Assembly: GCA_020636155.1 (NCBI GenBank)
Contig: JACJYM010000004.1
Location: 62,001-126,000 of the forward strand
Source of the DNA: Lewinellaceae bacterium
Lineage (GTDB): Bacteria; Bacteroidota; Bacteroidia; Chitinophagales; Saprospiraceae
DNA length: 64,000 bases
Direction of reading: 5' to 3'
The notes under the pieces were generated by a model. That model saw only the letters and a program-made list of their open reading frames with translations, was not told the origin of the DNA and did not search any database. Position numbers and translations under genes: made by a program. Positions 10,201 through 17,916 of this stretch are shown one piece after another (the first letter of the stretch is position 1; every line of letters starts with the position of its first letter).

Positions 10201-10522
10201 ATTGGTCATCTATAAAATGGAGGCTTTTAAGTTATTCGAGGAGCTTATCGGAAAAATCAATGAAGAGGTCGTGTCCTATCTTATGAAAGGTCGTGTAGTC
10301 ATCAATCAATCACAGGACATTAAAGAAGCTAAACCTGAGAAAACTGACATGAGTAAATTGCGACAAAACCGAACTGAGCAAGCGATGAGAGAAGCTGCAC
10401 AAAATGCCGGTCAAGAGAGAGTTCAGGTTGAAACTGTACGCCGAGAGGAACCTAAAGTAGGTAGAAATGACCTTTGTCCCTGCGGTAGTGGCAAAAAATA
10501 CAAGCACTGCCACGGGAAGTAA
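7223..10522 (+). CDS. secA: Preprotein translocase ATPase SecA
   Basis: The motor ATPase that drives unfolded preproteins through SecYEG, 1,099 residues long, as expected for the large Bacteroidota form. Walker A is MQTGEGKT near residue 190 and the DEAD-like box DEVD lies near residue 297. NMAGRGTDI and QLRGRAGRQGDPG form the second nucleotide-binding fold, and LIDENWKEHLRKMD belongs to the helical scaffold. The C-terminus keeps the zinc/SecB-binding tail CPCGSGKKYKHCHGK. The N-terminal half carries an insertion rich in charged residues (about 350-450), normal for the phylum. It is followed 46 bp later by dnaX. Confidence 0.97.
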   Translation: MFNLLKKVFGTKYDKDVKEYSPVVDEINSHFESYKSLSNDQLRNKTLEFKGRIKDHLTNVNLDIDKLKEKADAESNFLKKEEIYEEIDKLSKERDQQLEVILKKLLPEAFAVIKETSRRFKDNENIEVTVTEFDRDIAASKSYVLIDGDKAVWKNRWTAAGGDIVWNMVHFDVQLIGGMVLHDGKIAEMQTGEGKTLVATLPAYLNGLAGLGVHIVTVNDYLAKRDSEWIGPIFEFLFLTVDCIDKYKPHSPGRVKAYKSDIIYGTNNEFGFDYLRDNMVRSKDELVQRKHHFAMVDEVDSVLIDDARTPLIISGPVPQGAEEQEYIDLKPKVEGLFNVQRKLATEYLAEARKLFADGITGYKEGEAGMDLLRTYRALPKYRPLIKYLSEDGVKVAMQKAENFYMQEQSKNMHIVDEPLYFTIDEKTRSVELTEKGIEYLSQGENDPDFFVLPDIATEMQKLDDREKEENVNLIAEKEALIQDFSVKSRRLHSVSQLLKAYALFDKDQEYVVIEGQVKIVDEQTGRMMEGRRYSDGLHQALEAKENVKVGDITQTYATITLQNYFRMYHKLAGMTGTAETEAGEFWQIYKLDVVVIPTNRPIIRDDREDLVYKTAREKFNAVIDEIVKLTSNGRPVLVGTTSVDISELLSRMLNLRGIKHNVLNAKQHQREAEIVAEAGKAGTVTIATNMAGRGTDIKLSNEVKDAGGLAIIATERHDSRRVDRQLRGRAGRQGDPGSSQFYVSLEDNLMRMFKSERIAKVMDRLGHKDGEVIQHSMVTKSIERAQKQVEENHFGTRKNLLEYDDVMNIQRGAIYKKRHHALLGERLSVDIYNMFVSLVDDLAARHKSNGTYHSFVEECLGTIGFDPDIDEATFNNNNAQQLGELLESKLVHYYDLKMNQLKNALMPTIINVHENHGNQYKRILIPFTDGSKQELPVTADIEKAISSEGGSIRTDIEKTITLALIDENWKEHLRKMDELKDSVQTASFEQKDPLVIYKMEAFKLFEELIGKINEEVVSYLMKGRVVINQSQDIKEAKPEKTDMSKLRQNRTEQAMREAAQNAGQERVQVETVRREEPKVGRNDLCPCGSGKKYKHCHGK

Positions 10523-10538
10523 ATCGCAAGTTTTTTAG

Positions 10539-10546
10539 TACCTTTG
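10539..10546 (+). promoter_or_regulatory. Probable -7 promoter element upstream of dnaX
   Basis: TACCTTTG matches TAnnTTTG and sits 22 bp before the dnaX ATG, in the 46-bp gap after secA. If it is used, dnaX has its own promoter with a short leader. I see no clear -33 element. Confidence 0.4.
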
Positions 10547-10568
10547 AAAGAAATAAATATTAGGATTG

Positions 10569-12302
10569 ATGAGTAATTTTTTGGTTTCAGCACGGAAGTA
10601 CCGACCGCTTCGATTCGAAGATGTGGTGGGTCAAAACCATGTGGCCAAGACCTTAAAAAATGCCCTTCATAATGACAAACTGGCTCATGCATTTCTATTT
10701 TGTGGACCTCGTGGAGTAGGTAAAACCACCTGTGCTAGGATACTCGCCAAAGTAATCAATTGCGAAAATCCAATAGACAAAGTAGATCCTTGCAATGAGT
10801 GTAAGTCGTGTAAATCCTTTAATGATAATGCTTCATTCAACATTTTAGAGCTAGATGCTGCTTCAAACAATAGTGTGGAACACATTAGAACTCTGATAGA
10901 TCAGGTACGGTTTCCGCCACAGGGAGGCTCACACAAAGTGTTCATCATTGACGAGGTTCACATGCTGACCTCTCAAGCATTCAATGCTTTCCTAAAAACC
11001 TTAGAAGAACCACCACCGTATGCCATTTTCATACTGGCAACGACTGAAAAACATAAAATTATTCCAACCATCCTTTCACGATGCCAAATCTATGATTTCA
11101 AACGAATTCAGCTCAATGACATCGTCTCCCAATTGCAACAAATTGCGAATCAAGAAAGTATCGAAGCGGAGACGGAAGCCCTTCATGTAATAGCCCAAAA
11201 GGCAGATGGAGCCATGCGTGATGCCCTCTCCATTTTTGACAAAATAGCGGGTTCGTCGGAAGGCAAAATCAGCTATAAAGAAACCATTCAGAATTTAAAT
11301 ATTCTGGATTACGAGTATTTTTTTAAGATTACCGATGCATGCCTGAGAGAAGACTTTTCTGATGTATTGATTACAACTAATGAAATTATAAATTATGGTT
11401 TTGACCCAGAGCAAATTATAACAGGATTGGGAGAGCATCTTCGCGAATTGTTGATTACAAAGGATAATCGCACCCTCGAAATACTTGAGATAAGTGACGT
11501 ATTAAAAGATCGATATATCAATCAATCACGCATTGCAGATTCTTCATTTTTACTGACTTCATTAAATGTACTCAATCAGTGTGAAGTGCAACTTCCAATG
11601 GCTAAAAATAAACGCTTGCATAGTGAAATTGCCCTGAGTAAACTTTGCTATTATGGCAAAACAATTGAAAAAGGACCAGAAATTTTTGTTGCCGACACTG
11701 AAAAAAAAACTAAAGTTGTAAGCAAAGCAGAGCAAAAATCGCTTGAAGAAAAAAATCAAGTCGAAACAGTCAAAGAACCGGAACTGTCAATCAAATCACC
11801 TACTCCTGAAAAATCAAATCTAAAAAACGAACTTCAAAATACACCTTCTTTTACCAGTGTAAACGATATACTAGAAAAAATATCACAGGACGAAAAGCAA
11901 AAAGCAGAAGCAAAACAGTTTTTTAATCTGGATTCAATCAATAAGATATGGCTTTCTTATGCTGAAAACAATCCTTCAAAAAGTGTTGAACTGGCCTGTA
12001 AAAATGCCTTATTATCTCTTGATAAACACAATCTGTTAGTTACGGTACCCAATATACTGGCCAAAGATATTGTTCAGCAGGAAATGTCTCTTATAGATAG
12101 GATTCGAGAGGAATTAGGGACACCAGAGATGACCGTTTCATACCATATTGATGTGTCTCAATTTCCTGATTATGAAGAATCCCAGCCCAAAAACAATCTA
12201 TCAATGCGAGAAAAATATGATATGATGGTGGAGAAGAATGCAAATCTAAGAGATTTGGTAAAAAAATTAAACCTAGTACCCGATAATGAGGTTATAAATT
12301 AG
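10569..12302 (+). CDS. dnaX: DNA polymerase III subunits gamma/tau (clamp loader ATPase)
   Basis: A clamp-loader AAA+ ATPase of 577 residues from the ATG at 10569 (a TTG directly precedes it). Walker A is GPRGVGKT near residue 45, followed by the four-cysteine zinc module ending CNECKSC, then DEVHMLT (Walker B) and the SRC motif of the arginine finger region. AAA+ domains I-II are followed by the collar domain III, ending near residue 365. The rest is a low-complexity linker and a tau-like C-terminal part that is shorter than in E. coli. At codons 378-381 there is a run of nine A residues (11701-11709), where slippage would give an approximately 381-residue gamma-like product. The Crp-type gene follows after 16 bp. 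Confidence 0.95.
   Translation: MSNFLVSARKYRPLRFEDVVGQNHVAKTLKNALHNDKLAHAFLFCGPRGVGKTTCARILAKVINCENPIDKVDPCNECKSCKSFNDNASFNILELDAASNNSVEHIRTLIDQVRFPPQGGSHKVFIIDEVHMLTSQAFNAFLKTLEEPPPYAIFILATTEKHKIIPTILSRCQIYDFKRIQLNDIVSQLQQIANQESIEAETEALHVIAQKADGAMRDALSIFDKIAGSSEGKISYKETIQNLNILDYEYFFKITDACLREDFSDVLITTNEIINYGFDPEQIITGLGEHLRELLITKDNRTLEILEISDVLKDRYINQSRIADSSFLLTSLNVLNQCEVQLPMAKNKRLHSEIALSKLCYYGKTIEKGPEIFVADTEKKTKVVSKAEQKSLEEKNQVETVKEPELSIKSPTPEKSNLKNELQNTPSFTSVNDILEKISQDEKQKAEAKQFFNLDSINKIWLSYAENNPSKSVELACKNALLSLDKHNLLVTVPNILAKDIVQQEMSLIDRIREELGTPEMTVSYHIDVSQFPDYEESQPKNNLSMREKYDMMVEKNANLRDLVKKLNLVPDNEVIN
11701..11709 (+). promoter_or_regulatory. A9 slippery run in dnaX, candidate gamma/tau slippage site
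   Basis: Nine consecutive A residues lie just after the clamp-loader domains. Adding one A puts a TAA two codons after the Lys-Lys pair (product of about 381 residues). Losing one A gives a TAA after three further codons (about 383 residues). Both alternative frames therefore close almost at once, as expected of a programmed slippage site. Whether slippage happens is inference. Confidence 0.45.
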
Positions 12303-12318
12303 ATATATCCATAAAATT

Positions 12319-13005
12319 ATGCAAGATCAAAGTTTCTGGTATTTAGAAAACGTAGACATGAATGGTCTTTTCTGTGCCAACAAATTGGAAGGTGCTCTTA
12401 AGGGTAAGTCATTTAATTCCTTTAAAAAAGGAGACTACATCTATCTGCCCGACCAAAGTTCTGACAAAATCTATTTTATTCAATCTGGTAAGGTAAAAAT
12501 TGGAACTTTTGGAGACAATCAACGAGAGATAACCAAAGCCATCTTGGGTAGTGGAGAGATATTTGGTGAGTTGAGTATGATTGGTGAAGATAAAAGAAGG
12601 GATTTTGCCTATGCAATGGAAGACACGAATTTGTGTTGCATGAATAATGAGGAAATGAAGGCGCTTATGAAAGACAGCAGCTCCGTGTCCATGTTTATGT
12701 TGAAAGTCATGGGCTCTCGAGTTCTAAATATGGAAAATCGCTTGGAATCTTTGGTCTTCAAAGATTCTAGAAGCCGTATAGTCGAATTTTTAGTTGATGA
12801 AGTTGAGAAAAAAGGACAACGAATTGGTTACGAGTATGTATTAAGGGGCTTTTTGACACATCAAGAAATAGCGAATATTACTGCTACTAGCCGTCAGACC
12901 GTCACGACACTTCTTAATGATCTAAGAAACCGCAATATTATTACTTTTGATAGGAGAAGGTTGCTTGTGAGAGATTTGGATGCTCTTAAAGCAGAAATGG
13001 TATAA
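12319..13005 (+). CDS. Crp/Fnr-family transcriptional regulator
   Basis: A 228-residue regulator with an N-terminal cyclic-nucleotide-binding-type beta-roll (about residues 20-130, containing GSGEIFGELSMIGED). A dimerisation helix and a C-terminal winged helix follow, with the recognition segment THQEIANITATSRQTVTTLLNDL near residues 185-207. I see no N-terminal cysteine cluster for an Fe-S centre, so this is not a classical oxygen-sensing Fnr. The beta-roll lacks an obvious full cAMP-binding signature, so the ligand is unknown. It follows dnaX by 16 bp and may be read through from it. Confidence 0.88.
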   Translation: MQDQSFWYLENVDMNGLFCANKLEGALKGKSFNSFKKGDYIYLPDQSSDKIYFIQSGKVKIGTFGDNQREITKAILGSGEIFGELSMIGEDKRRDFAYAMEDTNLCCMNNEEMKALMKDSSSVSMFMLKVMGSRVLNMENRLESLVFKDSRSRIVEFLVDEVEKKGQRIGYEYVLRGFLTHQEIANITATSRQTVTTLLNDLRNRNIITFDRRRLLVRDLDALKAEMV

Positions 13006-13058
13006 CTTGAATGAATTGCTGAATCTTTTATAGTCACTAATCCTGCATTACAAACAAA

Positions 13059-13093
13059 AATGCCATTTTCTCAACTAGTGAAAAAATGGCATT
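13059..13093. terminator. Bidirectional intrinsic terminator
   Basis: A perfect 11-bp inverted repeat (AATGCCATTTT / AAAATGGCATT) with a 13-nt loop lies between the convergent Crp-type gene and the Cys-rich protein gene. It has A-rich sequence before it and T-rich sequence after it, so it can serve both strands. Confidence 0.75.
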
Positions 13094-13114
13094 ATTTAAT
13101 AATTACTTCTAAAA

Positions 13115-13648
13115 TTATTCTTCGGTAGAATCTGCTTTTTTAGATGAGCAAGATCCTTTTTTACCTTCTTTGCTACATTTCTTTGCGTCTTTTCCACTAC
13201 AGCAAGATTTGCTTTCACCTTTTTTGCAACAAGCTTTTTTGTCACCATCCTTACTACAAGACTTCATTTCTTTCTTACCATCAGCATCCATTACTTCTCT
13301 TTCTGCACTTGCAGAAGCAACTTTTGTAAATGATTTGTTCTCAGAATTGTATTCTACTTGATCCCACATAACAGATCCATCAGAATCATTCACTGATTTT
13401 TGATAAAAAGTTTTTGTGCCTGACATAGGACAAGTTCTTACTTCGATGTTTTCATCATTGCCGGCAGCCATTTCAGCTTCTGACATGGCAGCTGCAACTT
13501 GAGTATCAGGGCTAACACTCTCTACCTGAGCCGTTTTTTTCTCACATGTAGATTTACATGATTTTTTAGCACCTTTGCTACAACTTTGGGCATTGATACC
13601 TGCAGAAGCCAATAATATCAATGAAAGTGCAAATAATAATTTCTTCAT
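13115..13648 (-). CDS. Secreted Cys/Lys-rich protein, possible metal binder
   Basis: A 177-residue protein with a clear Sec signal peptide (residues 1-20, cleaved after INA). The mature part has three sections. The first is an N-terminal SCSK...KSCKSTC cluster (Cys 23, 31, 35). The second is a middle section of about 50 residues (about 66-118) around RTCPMSG and MWDQVEY, which looks like a small folded domain. The third is a C-terminal tail of Lys, Gly, Ser and Cys with seven cysteines (131, 140, 141, 149, 150, 158, 167), including two CC pairs. There are 11 cysteines in all. Metal or thiol chemistry in the periplasm or at the surface is plausible but is inference, and I do not recognise a family. 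It is convergent with the Crp-type gene and shares its terminator. Confidence 0.75.
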   Translation of the reverse strand: MKKLLFALSLILLASAGINAQSCSKGAKKSCKSTCEKKTAQVESVSPDTQVAAAMSEAEMAAGNDENIEVRTCPMSGTKTFYQKSVNDSDGSVMWDQVEYNSENKSFTKVASASAEREVMDADGKKEMKSCSKDGDKKACCKKGESKSCCSGKDAKKCSKEGKKGSCSSKKADSTEE

Positions 13649-13772
13649 TTTTCTTATTTTTTAAAATTTCAGTCGTAAATAAATTATTGTTAAAACTCAG
13701 GTAAAAATACGCTACAAGTATCAAATTTATTGTAAAATTGTTTAATATTAACAAAAGATTAATTGGGGTTTT

Positions 13773-14216
13773 ATGAAAATACTTAATTCAATATTCATGT
13801 TGTCCGTAGTCATACTTTCGAACTTTTACGGTTGTAAATCAAAAATTGTGCTTCCTTCACAATATGTAGGGGACTACTTTTACATAGGCTCAGGAGGTGG
13901 TTTTGCAGGTCTAGAAAAGACGTTTGCAGTATTGGATAATGGAAATGTTTTTGAAAAGCAAGGCGATAACGAATTTAAGCTCCTTGGTACAATGGAAGAG
14001 ACAACTAATAAGCAAATATTCATCGCATTGGAGAATTCTGGCTTAGCTAACATCAAAGAAAATAATCCCGGAAATACGTACAAATTCATCGAATTTAACG
14101 TTAAAAAACTAAGTACAAATCGCATAGTTTGGACTGATAAAAATAAAAATTCAGAAATACTGGATTTATGGTATTCAAATGTAATGACTTTAATTAATAA
14201 TTTAAAAAGCAATTAA
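13773..14216 (+). CDS. Emfourin-like lipoprotein, candidate inhibitor of the adjacent M4 protease
   Basis: A 147-residue protein with a hydrophobic signal sequence and a possible lipobox cysteine at 21 (FYGC). The mature part has a GSGGGFAGLEKTF segment at about residues 39-51, then alternating short beta strands. Gly-Gly-Phe-Ala-Gly near the start is, from memory, a hallmark of emfourin, the small protein inhibitor of M4 metallopeptidases encoded next to protealysin genes. The stop codon overlaps the ATG of the M4 peptidase gene by one base (TAATG), so the two are translationally coupled. A lipid-anchored inhibitor protecting the cell from its own secreted protease would make sense. The family call rests on a short motif and context and needs a profile search. 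Confidence 0.6.
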   Translation: MKILNSIFMLSVVILSNFYGCKSKIVLPSQYVGDYFYIGSGGGFAGLEKTFAVLDNGNVFEKQGDNEFKLLGTMEETTNKQIFIALENSGLANIKENNPGNTYKFIEFNVKKLSTNRIVWTDKNKNSEILDLWYSNVMTLINNLKSN

Positions 14217-17200
14217 TGAATATACGTGTACTTTTTACCCTGTTCTGGTCGATTTTCCTTTCAGGAATAGTAGTAGGTCAGCAAAAACCAAACACTCTGC
14301 CAACCGCTACACAAACTTTAGATCTTAATCGCAAGGTTCATAAGCCGTTTTCGGTTACTCACAATAATGTCTCTAATAGCAATGTGAGCTACCAAGGTCT
14401 AGGAAATAATTCATTAAATCTGGAGCCCGATGGATTGCGAATCGTACAAAAATCTAAAGATAACAGCAGTTTCTTAATCAAAGGAACTATCCAATATTCT
14501 AATAGAAATAACAGTCTTGAGAGTAAATGTTCCGAATATCTAAAAGCTTCAGTGGCTCTCATTGCTCCGGATGAGAATGAAATTGAATATGTCAAAATCT
14601 CTGAATTTCAGGATGAACTCGGATTTAAAAATATCAAATATCAACAACAATATGATGGTATCAACGTCTATGGTGGAGAAATAATTTTGCACCTGAAAAA
14701 TGATAGAATTGAAATGGCAAATGGTAAAATAATTTCAAACATCAAGGCCTTAGATACAAATACTTCCCTTTCCGAAAACCAAGTATTAGGGTCAATGAGT
14801 CTGCCAAAGGTAACCATGCCAAACGTCGGAATCGACCAAGATATGCTTGCTCCAAAGATTGAAAAAACCATCTTAGTCACTGAAGGTTTTGCTAAAGTCT
14901 GTTATCACGTCTCGGCTTATACGAATTTGATTGATAGACAAGAGTATTTTATAGATGCAAATAATGGGGAAACCCTCAGACAGTATGGTAGTTTATGCAA
15001 GTTTAACCATGATTTAAATACCTGTCATGCGGTAGGTCATCATCATAAAATGGATACTGAGGAAACCGTCCTTTTAGATGGCGCTGTTACTACGAATGCA
15101 GTTGATCTACTCGGAGTGACACGATCTATAAGCACATACCTATCTAATGGCAAATACTACATGATAGACGCAAGTAAATCGATGTTTAATTCTGGTGCCA
15201 GCAGTATGCCAAATGACCCAAAAGGGGTGATTTGGACTTTAGATGCTTTCAATACTTCACCCGCGTACAATAGTTTCAATTATGATCACGTAGTATCTAG
15301 TAATAATTCATGGACCAGCTCAGCTACTGCAGTTTCTTCACAATTCAATGCCTCAACTTCTTATGAATACTACAAACAGACTTTTAATAGACAGTCTATC
15401 AGTGGAACGGGTCAAAATATAGTTTCCTTCATCAATGTGGCAGACGAAAATGGTCAATCTATGGACAACGCCTTTTGGAATGGATTTGCCATGTTTTATG
15501 GCAATGGAAGTACGGCATTCAAGCCGTTGGCAAGAGGACTGGATGTTGCTGGTCATGAGATGACTCATGGTGTCATACAAGCCACAGCAAATCTAGATTA
15601 TCAAGGAGAATCAGGTGCTATCAATGAATCATTTGCCGATGTTTTTGGAGCTATGATTGACCGGGATAATTGGCTTATAGGAGAAGATGTCGTGAAAACT
15701 TCTGCATTTCCTTCTGGAGCCTTAAGAAGCCTTTCTGACCCTCATAATGGTGCTTCTTCTGGCAATTTTAACGGTGGTTGGCAACCAAGAATTTATTCGG
15801 AGCGATACACCGGGTCTCAAGACAATGGAGGTGTACACATTAATAGTGGCATCCCAAACTATGCGTTCTATCTCTTTGCGTCAAACAATGCCGTAGGAAA
15901 AGACAAAGCAGAAAAAGTATATTACAGAGCTCTCACCGTCTATTTGACTAAGTCCTCCAAATTTGTTGATTTGAGAATAGCTGTGGTGCAGTCAGCGCAA
16001 GATTTATATGGCACTACTGTGGCCAATGTAGCCAGACAAGCATTTGACAGTGTGGAGGTATTCGGAGACGATGGAGGAGATTATGAGGTAGATATTGACA
16101 CCAATCCGGGAGAAAATCTAATCCTACTTACTGCCGAAAATCAAAACAATCTCTATGTCTTTGATGCGGATGGAAATGCAATTTTTAATCCTCTAAGCAA
16201 TTCTGACCCTATCAATAAACCAAGTGTCAGTGACAATGGGGATGAAATAGTTTTTGTCGCTTCTGATGGGCAGATTCATTATATTTACATAGACTGGCAA
16301 ACCAAAGAAGTGTACGAAGATGTTATCGATTTTGGCACTACATTTAATTGGAGAAATGCAGCAATTTCTAAAGATGGTCTTAAAATGGCTTGTCTCCTTA
16401 ATCAAACAGAAAATGTCATCTATGTCGTAGATTTTAATTCTGGCCATATCGAAGCATATGAACTTTCTAATCCAACCTATACCAATGGTGTCACAACTGG
16501 AGATGTGGAATTTGCTGATGCAATGGAGTTTGACTTAAGCGGAGAATACCTGGTATATGATGCTAAAAATGCCATAGTAGGTACGACGACAACTTTTACA
16601 TATTGGGATATTGGATTTATTAAAGTCTGGGACAATAATGCTAACAATTTTGCTGCTCCTAACCAGATTGAAAAACTTTTCGGTTCATTACCAGACAATG
16701 TCAGCGTTGCAAATCCTACTTTTGCGAAGAACAGTCCGTATATTATCGCATTTGATGTGATAATAGATGGTTTATATTATGTCTATGGTATGAATCTCGA
16801 AAACAGTGACCAAGGATTAATCTATGAAAATTTAGGACTAAGCTATCCTAATTTTAGTAAGGATGACCAATATTTAATTTTTGATTCACCACTGGGAGGA
16901 AACTATGATGTCGGCATCGTTCAATTAAAATCAGATAAAATTAATCCGGTAAGCAATACAGAATCATATTTTTTTAATGGTGCAAGATGGGGGATATGGT
17001 TTAGTAATGGTAGTCGAGATTTGGTAGAAACTGGCGAAGTGGTTTTAGATGAAAATTCGGTAGAATTGTTTCCAAATCCGTGTCATGACAATGTCAATAT
17101 ACTGTCTAAGTCAGAATATTTTGATAAAATAGAAATTTTTAACACTCAAGGGTTGAAAATTTGGGAGAAAAGAAGTAATTTTAACCCGCAAGAAAAAATA

Positions 17201-17293
17201 GTTGTTCCCCTACGTGATTTTAATTCTGGTTGCTATGTAATCAAATTGTCACGGAGTGGAAACGTAATAATAATGAAGATAATTAAAGAGTAA
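14216..17293 (+). CDS. T9SS-secreted M4-family (thermolysin-like) metallopeptidase
   Basis: A 1,025-residue secreted protease precursor. Residues 1-21 are a signal peptide. About 70-260 is an FTP/PepSY-type propeptide (YQQQYDGINVYGGEIILH). The catalytic M4 domain (about 290-620) has the zinc motif HEMTH near residue 446 and the third zinc ligand Glu in GAINESFADVFG. GVHINSGIPNYAFYL carries the catalytic His region. Residues about 640-930 look like a beta-propeller of PD40/TolB-type repeats (for example SDNGDEIVFVASDG, FSKDDQYLIFDS). The last approximately 80 residues are a T9SS type A sorting domain starting VELFPNPCHD. It is translationally coupled to the emfourin-like lipoprotein upstream. 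Confidence 0.93.
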   Translation: MNIRVLFTLFWSIFLSGIVVGQQKPNTLPTATQTLDLNRKVHKPFSVTHNNVSNSNVSYQGLGNNSLNLEPDGLRIVQKSKDNSSFLIKGTIQYSNRNNSLESKCSEYLKASVALIAPDENEIEYVKISEFQDELGFKNIKYQQQYDGINVYGGEIILHLKNDRIEMANGKIISNIKALDTNTSLSENQVLGSMSLPKVTMPNVGIDQDMLAPKIEKTILVTEGFAKVCYHVSAYTNLIDRQEYFIDANNGETLRQYGSLCKFNHDLNTCHAVGHHHKMDTEETVLLDGAVTTNAVDLLGVTRSISTYLSNGKYYMIDASKSMFNSGASSMPNDPKGVIWTLDAFNTSPAYNSFNYDHVVSSNNSWTSSATAVSSQFNASTSYEYYKQTFNRQSISGTGQNIVSFINVADENGQSMDNAFWNGFAMFYGNGSTAFKPLARGLDVAGHEMTHGVIQATANLDYQGESGAINESFADVFGAMIDRDNWLIGEDVVKTSAFPSGALRSLSDPHNGASSGNFNGGWQPRIYSERYTGSQDNGGVHINSGIPNYAFYLFASNNAVGKDKAEKVYYRALTVYLTKSSKFVDLRIAVVQSAQDLYGTTVANVARQAFDSVEVFGDDGGDYEVDIDTNPGENLILLTAENQNNLYVFDADGNAIFNPLSNSDPINKPSVSDNGDEIVFVASDGQIHYIYIDWQTKEVYEDVIDFGTTFNWRNAAISKDGLKMACLLNQTENVIYVVDFNSGHIEAYELSNPTYTNGVTTGDVEFADAMEFDLSGEYLVYDAKNAIVGTTTTFTYWDIGFIKVWDNNANNFAAPNQIEKLFGSLPDNVSVANPTFAKNSPYIIAFDVIIDGLYYVYGMNLENSDQGLIYENLGLSYPNFSKDDQYLIFDSPLGGNYDVGIVQLKSDKINPVSNTESYFFNGARWGIWFSNGSRDLVETGEVVLDENSVELFPNPCHDNVNILSKSEYFDKIEIFNTQGLKIWEKRSNFNPQEKIVVPLRDFNSGCYVIKLSRSGNVIIMKIIKE

Positions 17294-17315
17294 TATTTTT
17301 TGCACCCAATGTAAT

Positions 17316-17337
17316 GGCCTCAGCTCTCGCTGGGGCC
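17316..17337 (+). terminator. Intrinsic terminator after the M4 peptidase gene
   Basis: A GC-rich hairpin (GGCCTCAGC / GCTGGGGCC, one G-T pair, 4-nt loop) begins 23 bp after the stop and is followed by TTACTATTTTT. It ends the emfourin-like/M4 transcript. Confidence 0.75.
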
Positions 17338-17395
17338 TTACTATTTTTGGTACTTTGTGTTTTGTTGAGAAAAAAAGCCTGAACTAAACAAAATA

Positions 17396-17869
17396 TTATT
17401 TCTTTCCCTCTATTAATGATTTGATTTTTGAAAAATTTGGTAGTTCTCCGGCATTTTCTAATACTTCGGCATATTTGATTTTACCCAACTTATCAATTAA
17501 AAATGCACTCCTTTTTGATACTCCACGCAATCCTAGCACAAATTGCTCATACATACAGCCATAAGCTCTCGAAGCTTCTTTATTAAAATCAGAAAGTAAA
17601 GGAAAATTAAGCTGATTTTCTTCCTTAAACTTATTTAGTACAAATGGTGAATCTACAGATATTGCAATGGTCTTAACGCCTAGATTTTGAAAATATGACT
17701 TATCATCCCTTAAACTACACAGTTCTGCCGTGCATACGGATGTAAAAGCCAATGGGAAAAAGAGTATCAATAAATCATTTCCTTTAAAATCATCTAAAGA
17801 AACTGCTTCTTTATCAGAATTGATGAGATTAAAGTTTGGGGCAAAATCGCCTACTACTAATTTTATCAT
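17396..17869 (-). CDS. Peroxiredoxin (AhpC/TSA family, AhpE/BCP-like)
   Basis: A thioredoxin-fold peroxidase of 157 residues that reduces hydroperoxides. The peroxidatic cysteine sits in FFPLAFTSVCTAELC, with the Pro and Thr of the PxxxTxxC motif in conserved positions. A second Cys follows five residues later, as in BCP-type enzymes. The sequence ISVDSPF and the later Arg (LRGVSKRSAFLID) complete the active site. It has no signal peptide, so it is cytoplasmic. It is convergent with the M4 protease gene. The reductant could be thioredoxin or bacillithiol (bshA is present nearby), but the sequence does not decide this. Confidence 0.88.
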   Translation of the reverse strand: MIKLVVGDFAPNFNLINSDKEAVSLDDFKGNDLLILFFPLAFTSVCTAELCSLRDDKSYFQNLGVKTIAISVDSPFVLNKFKEENQLNFPLLSDFNKEASRAYGCMYEQFVLGLRGVSKRSAFLIDKLGKIKYAEVLENAGELPNFSKIKSLIEGKK

Positions 17870-17916
17870 GTCGTATTTTTTAATTAAGTAAACTAACTAC
17901 GTGCTGTATTTGTTTC

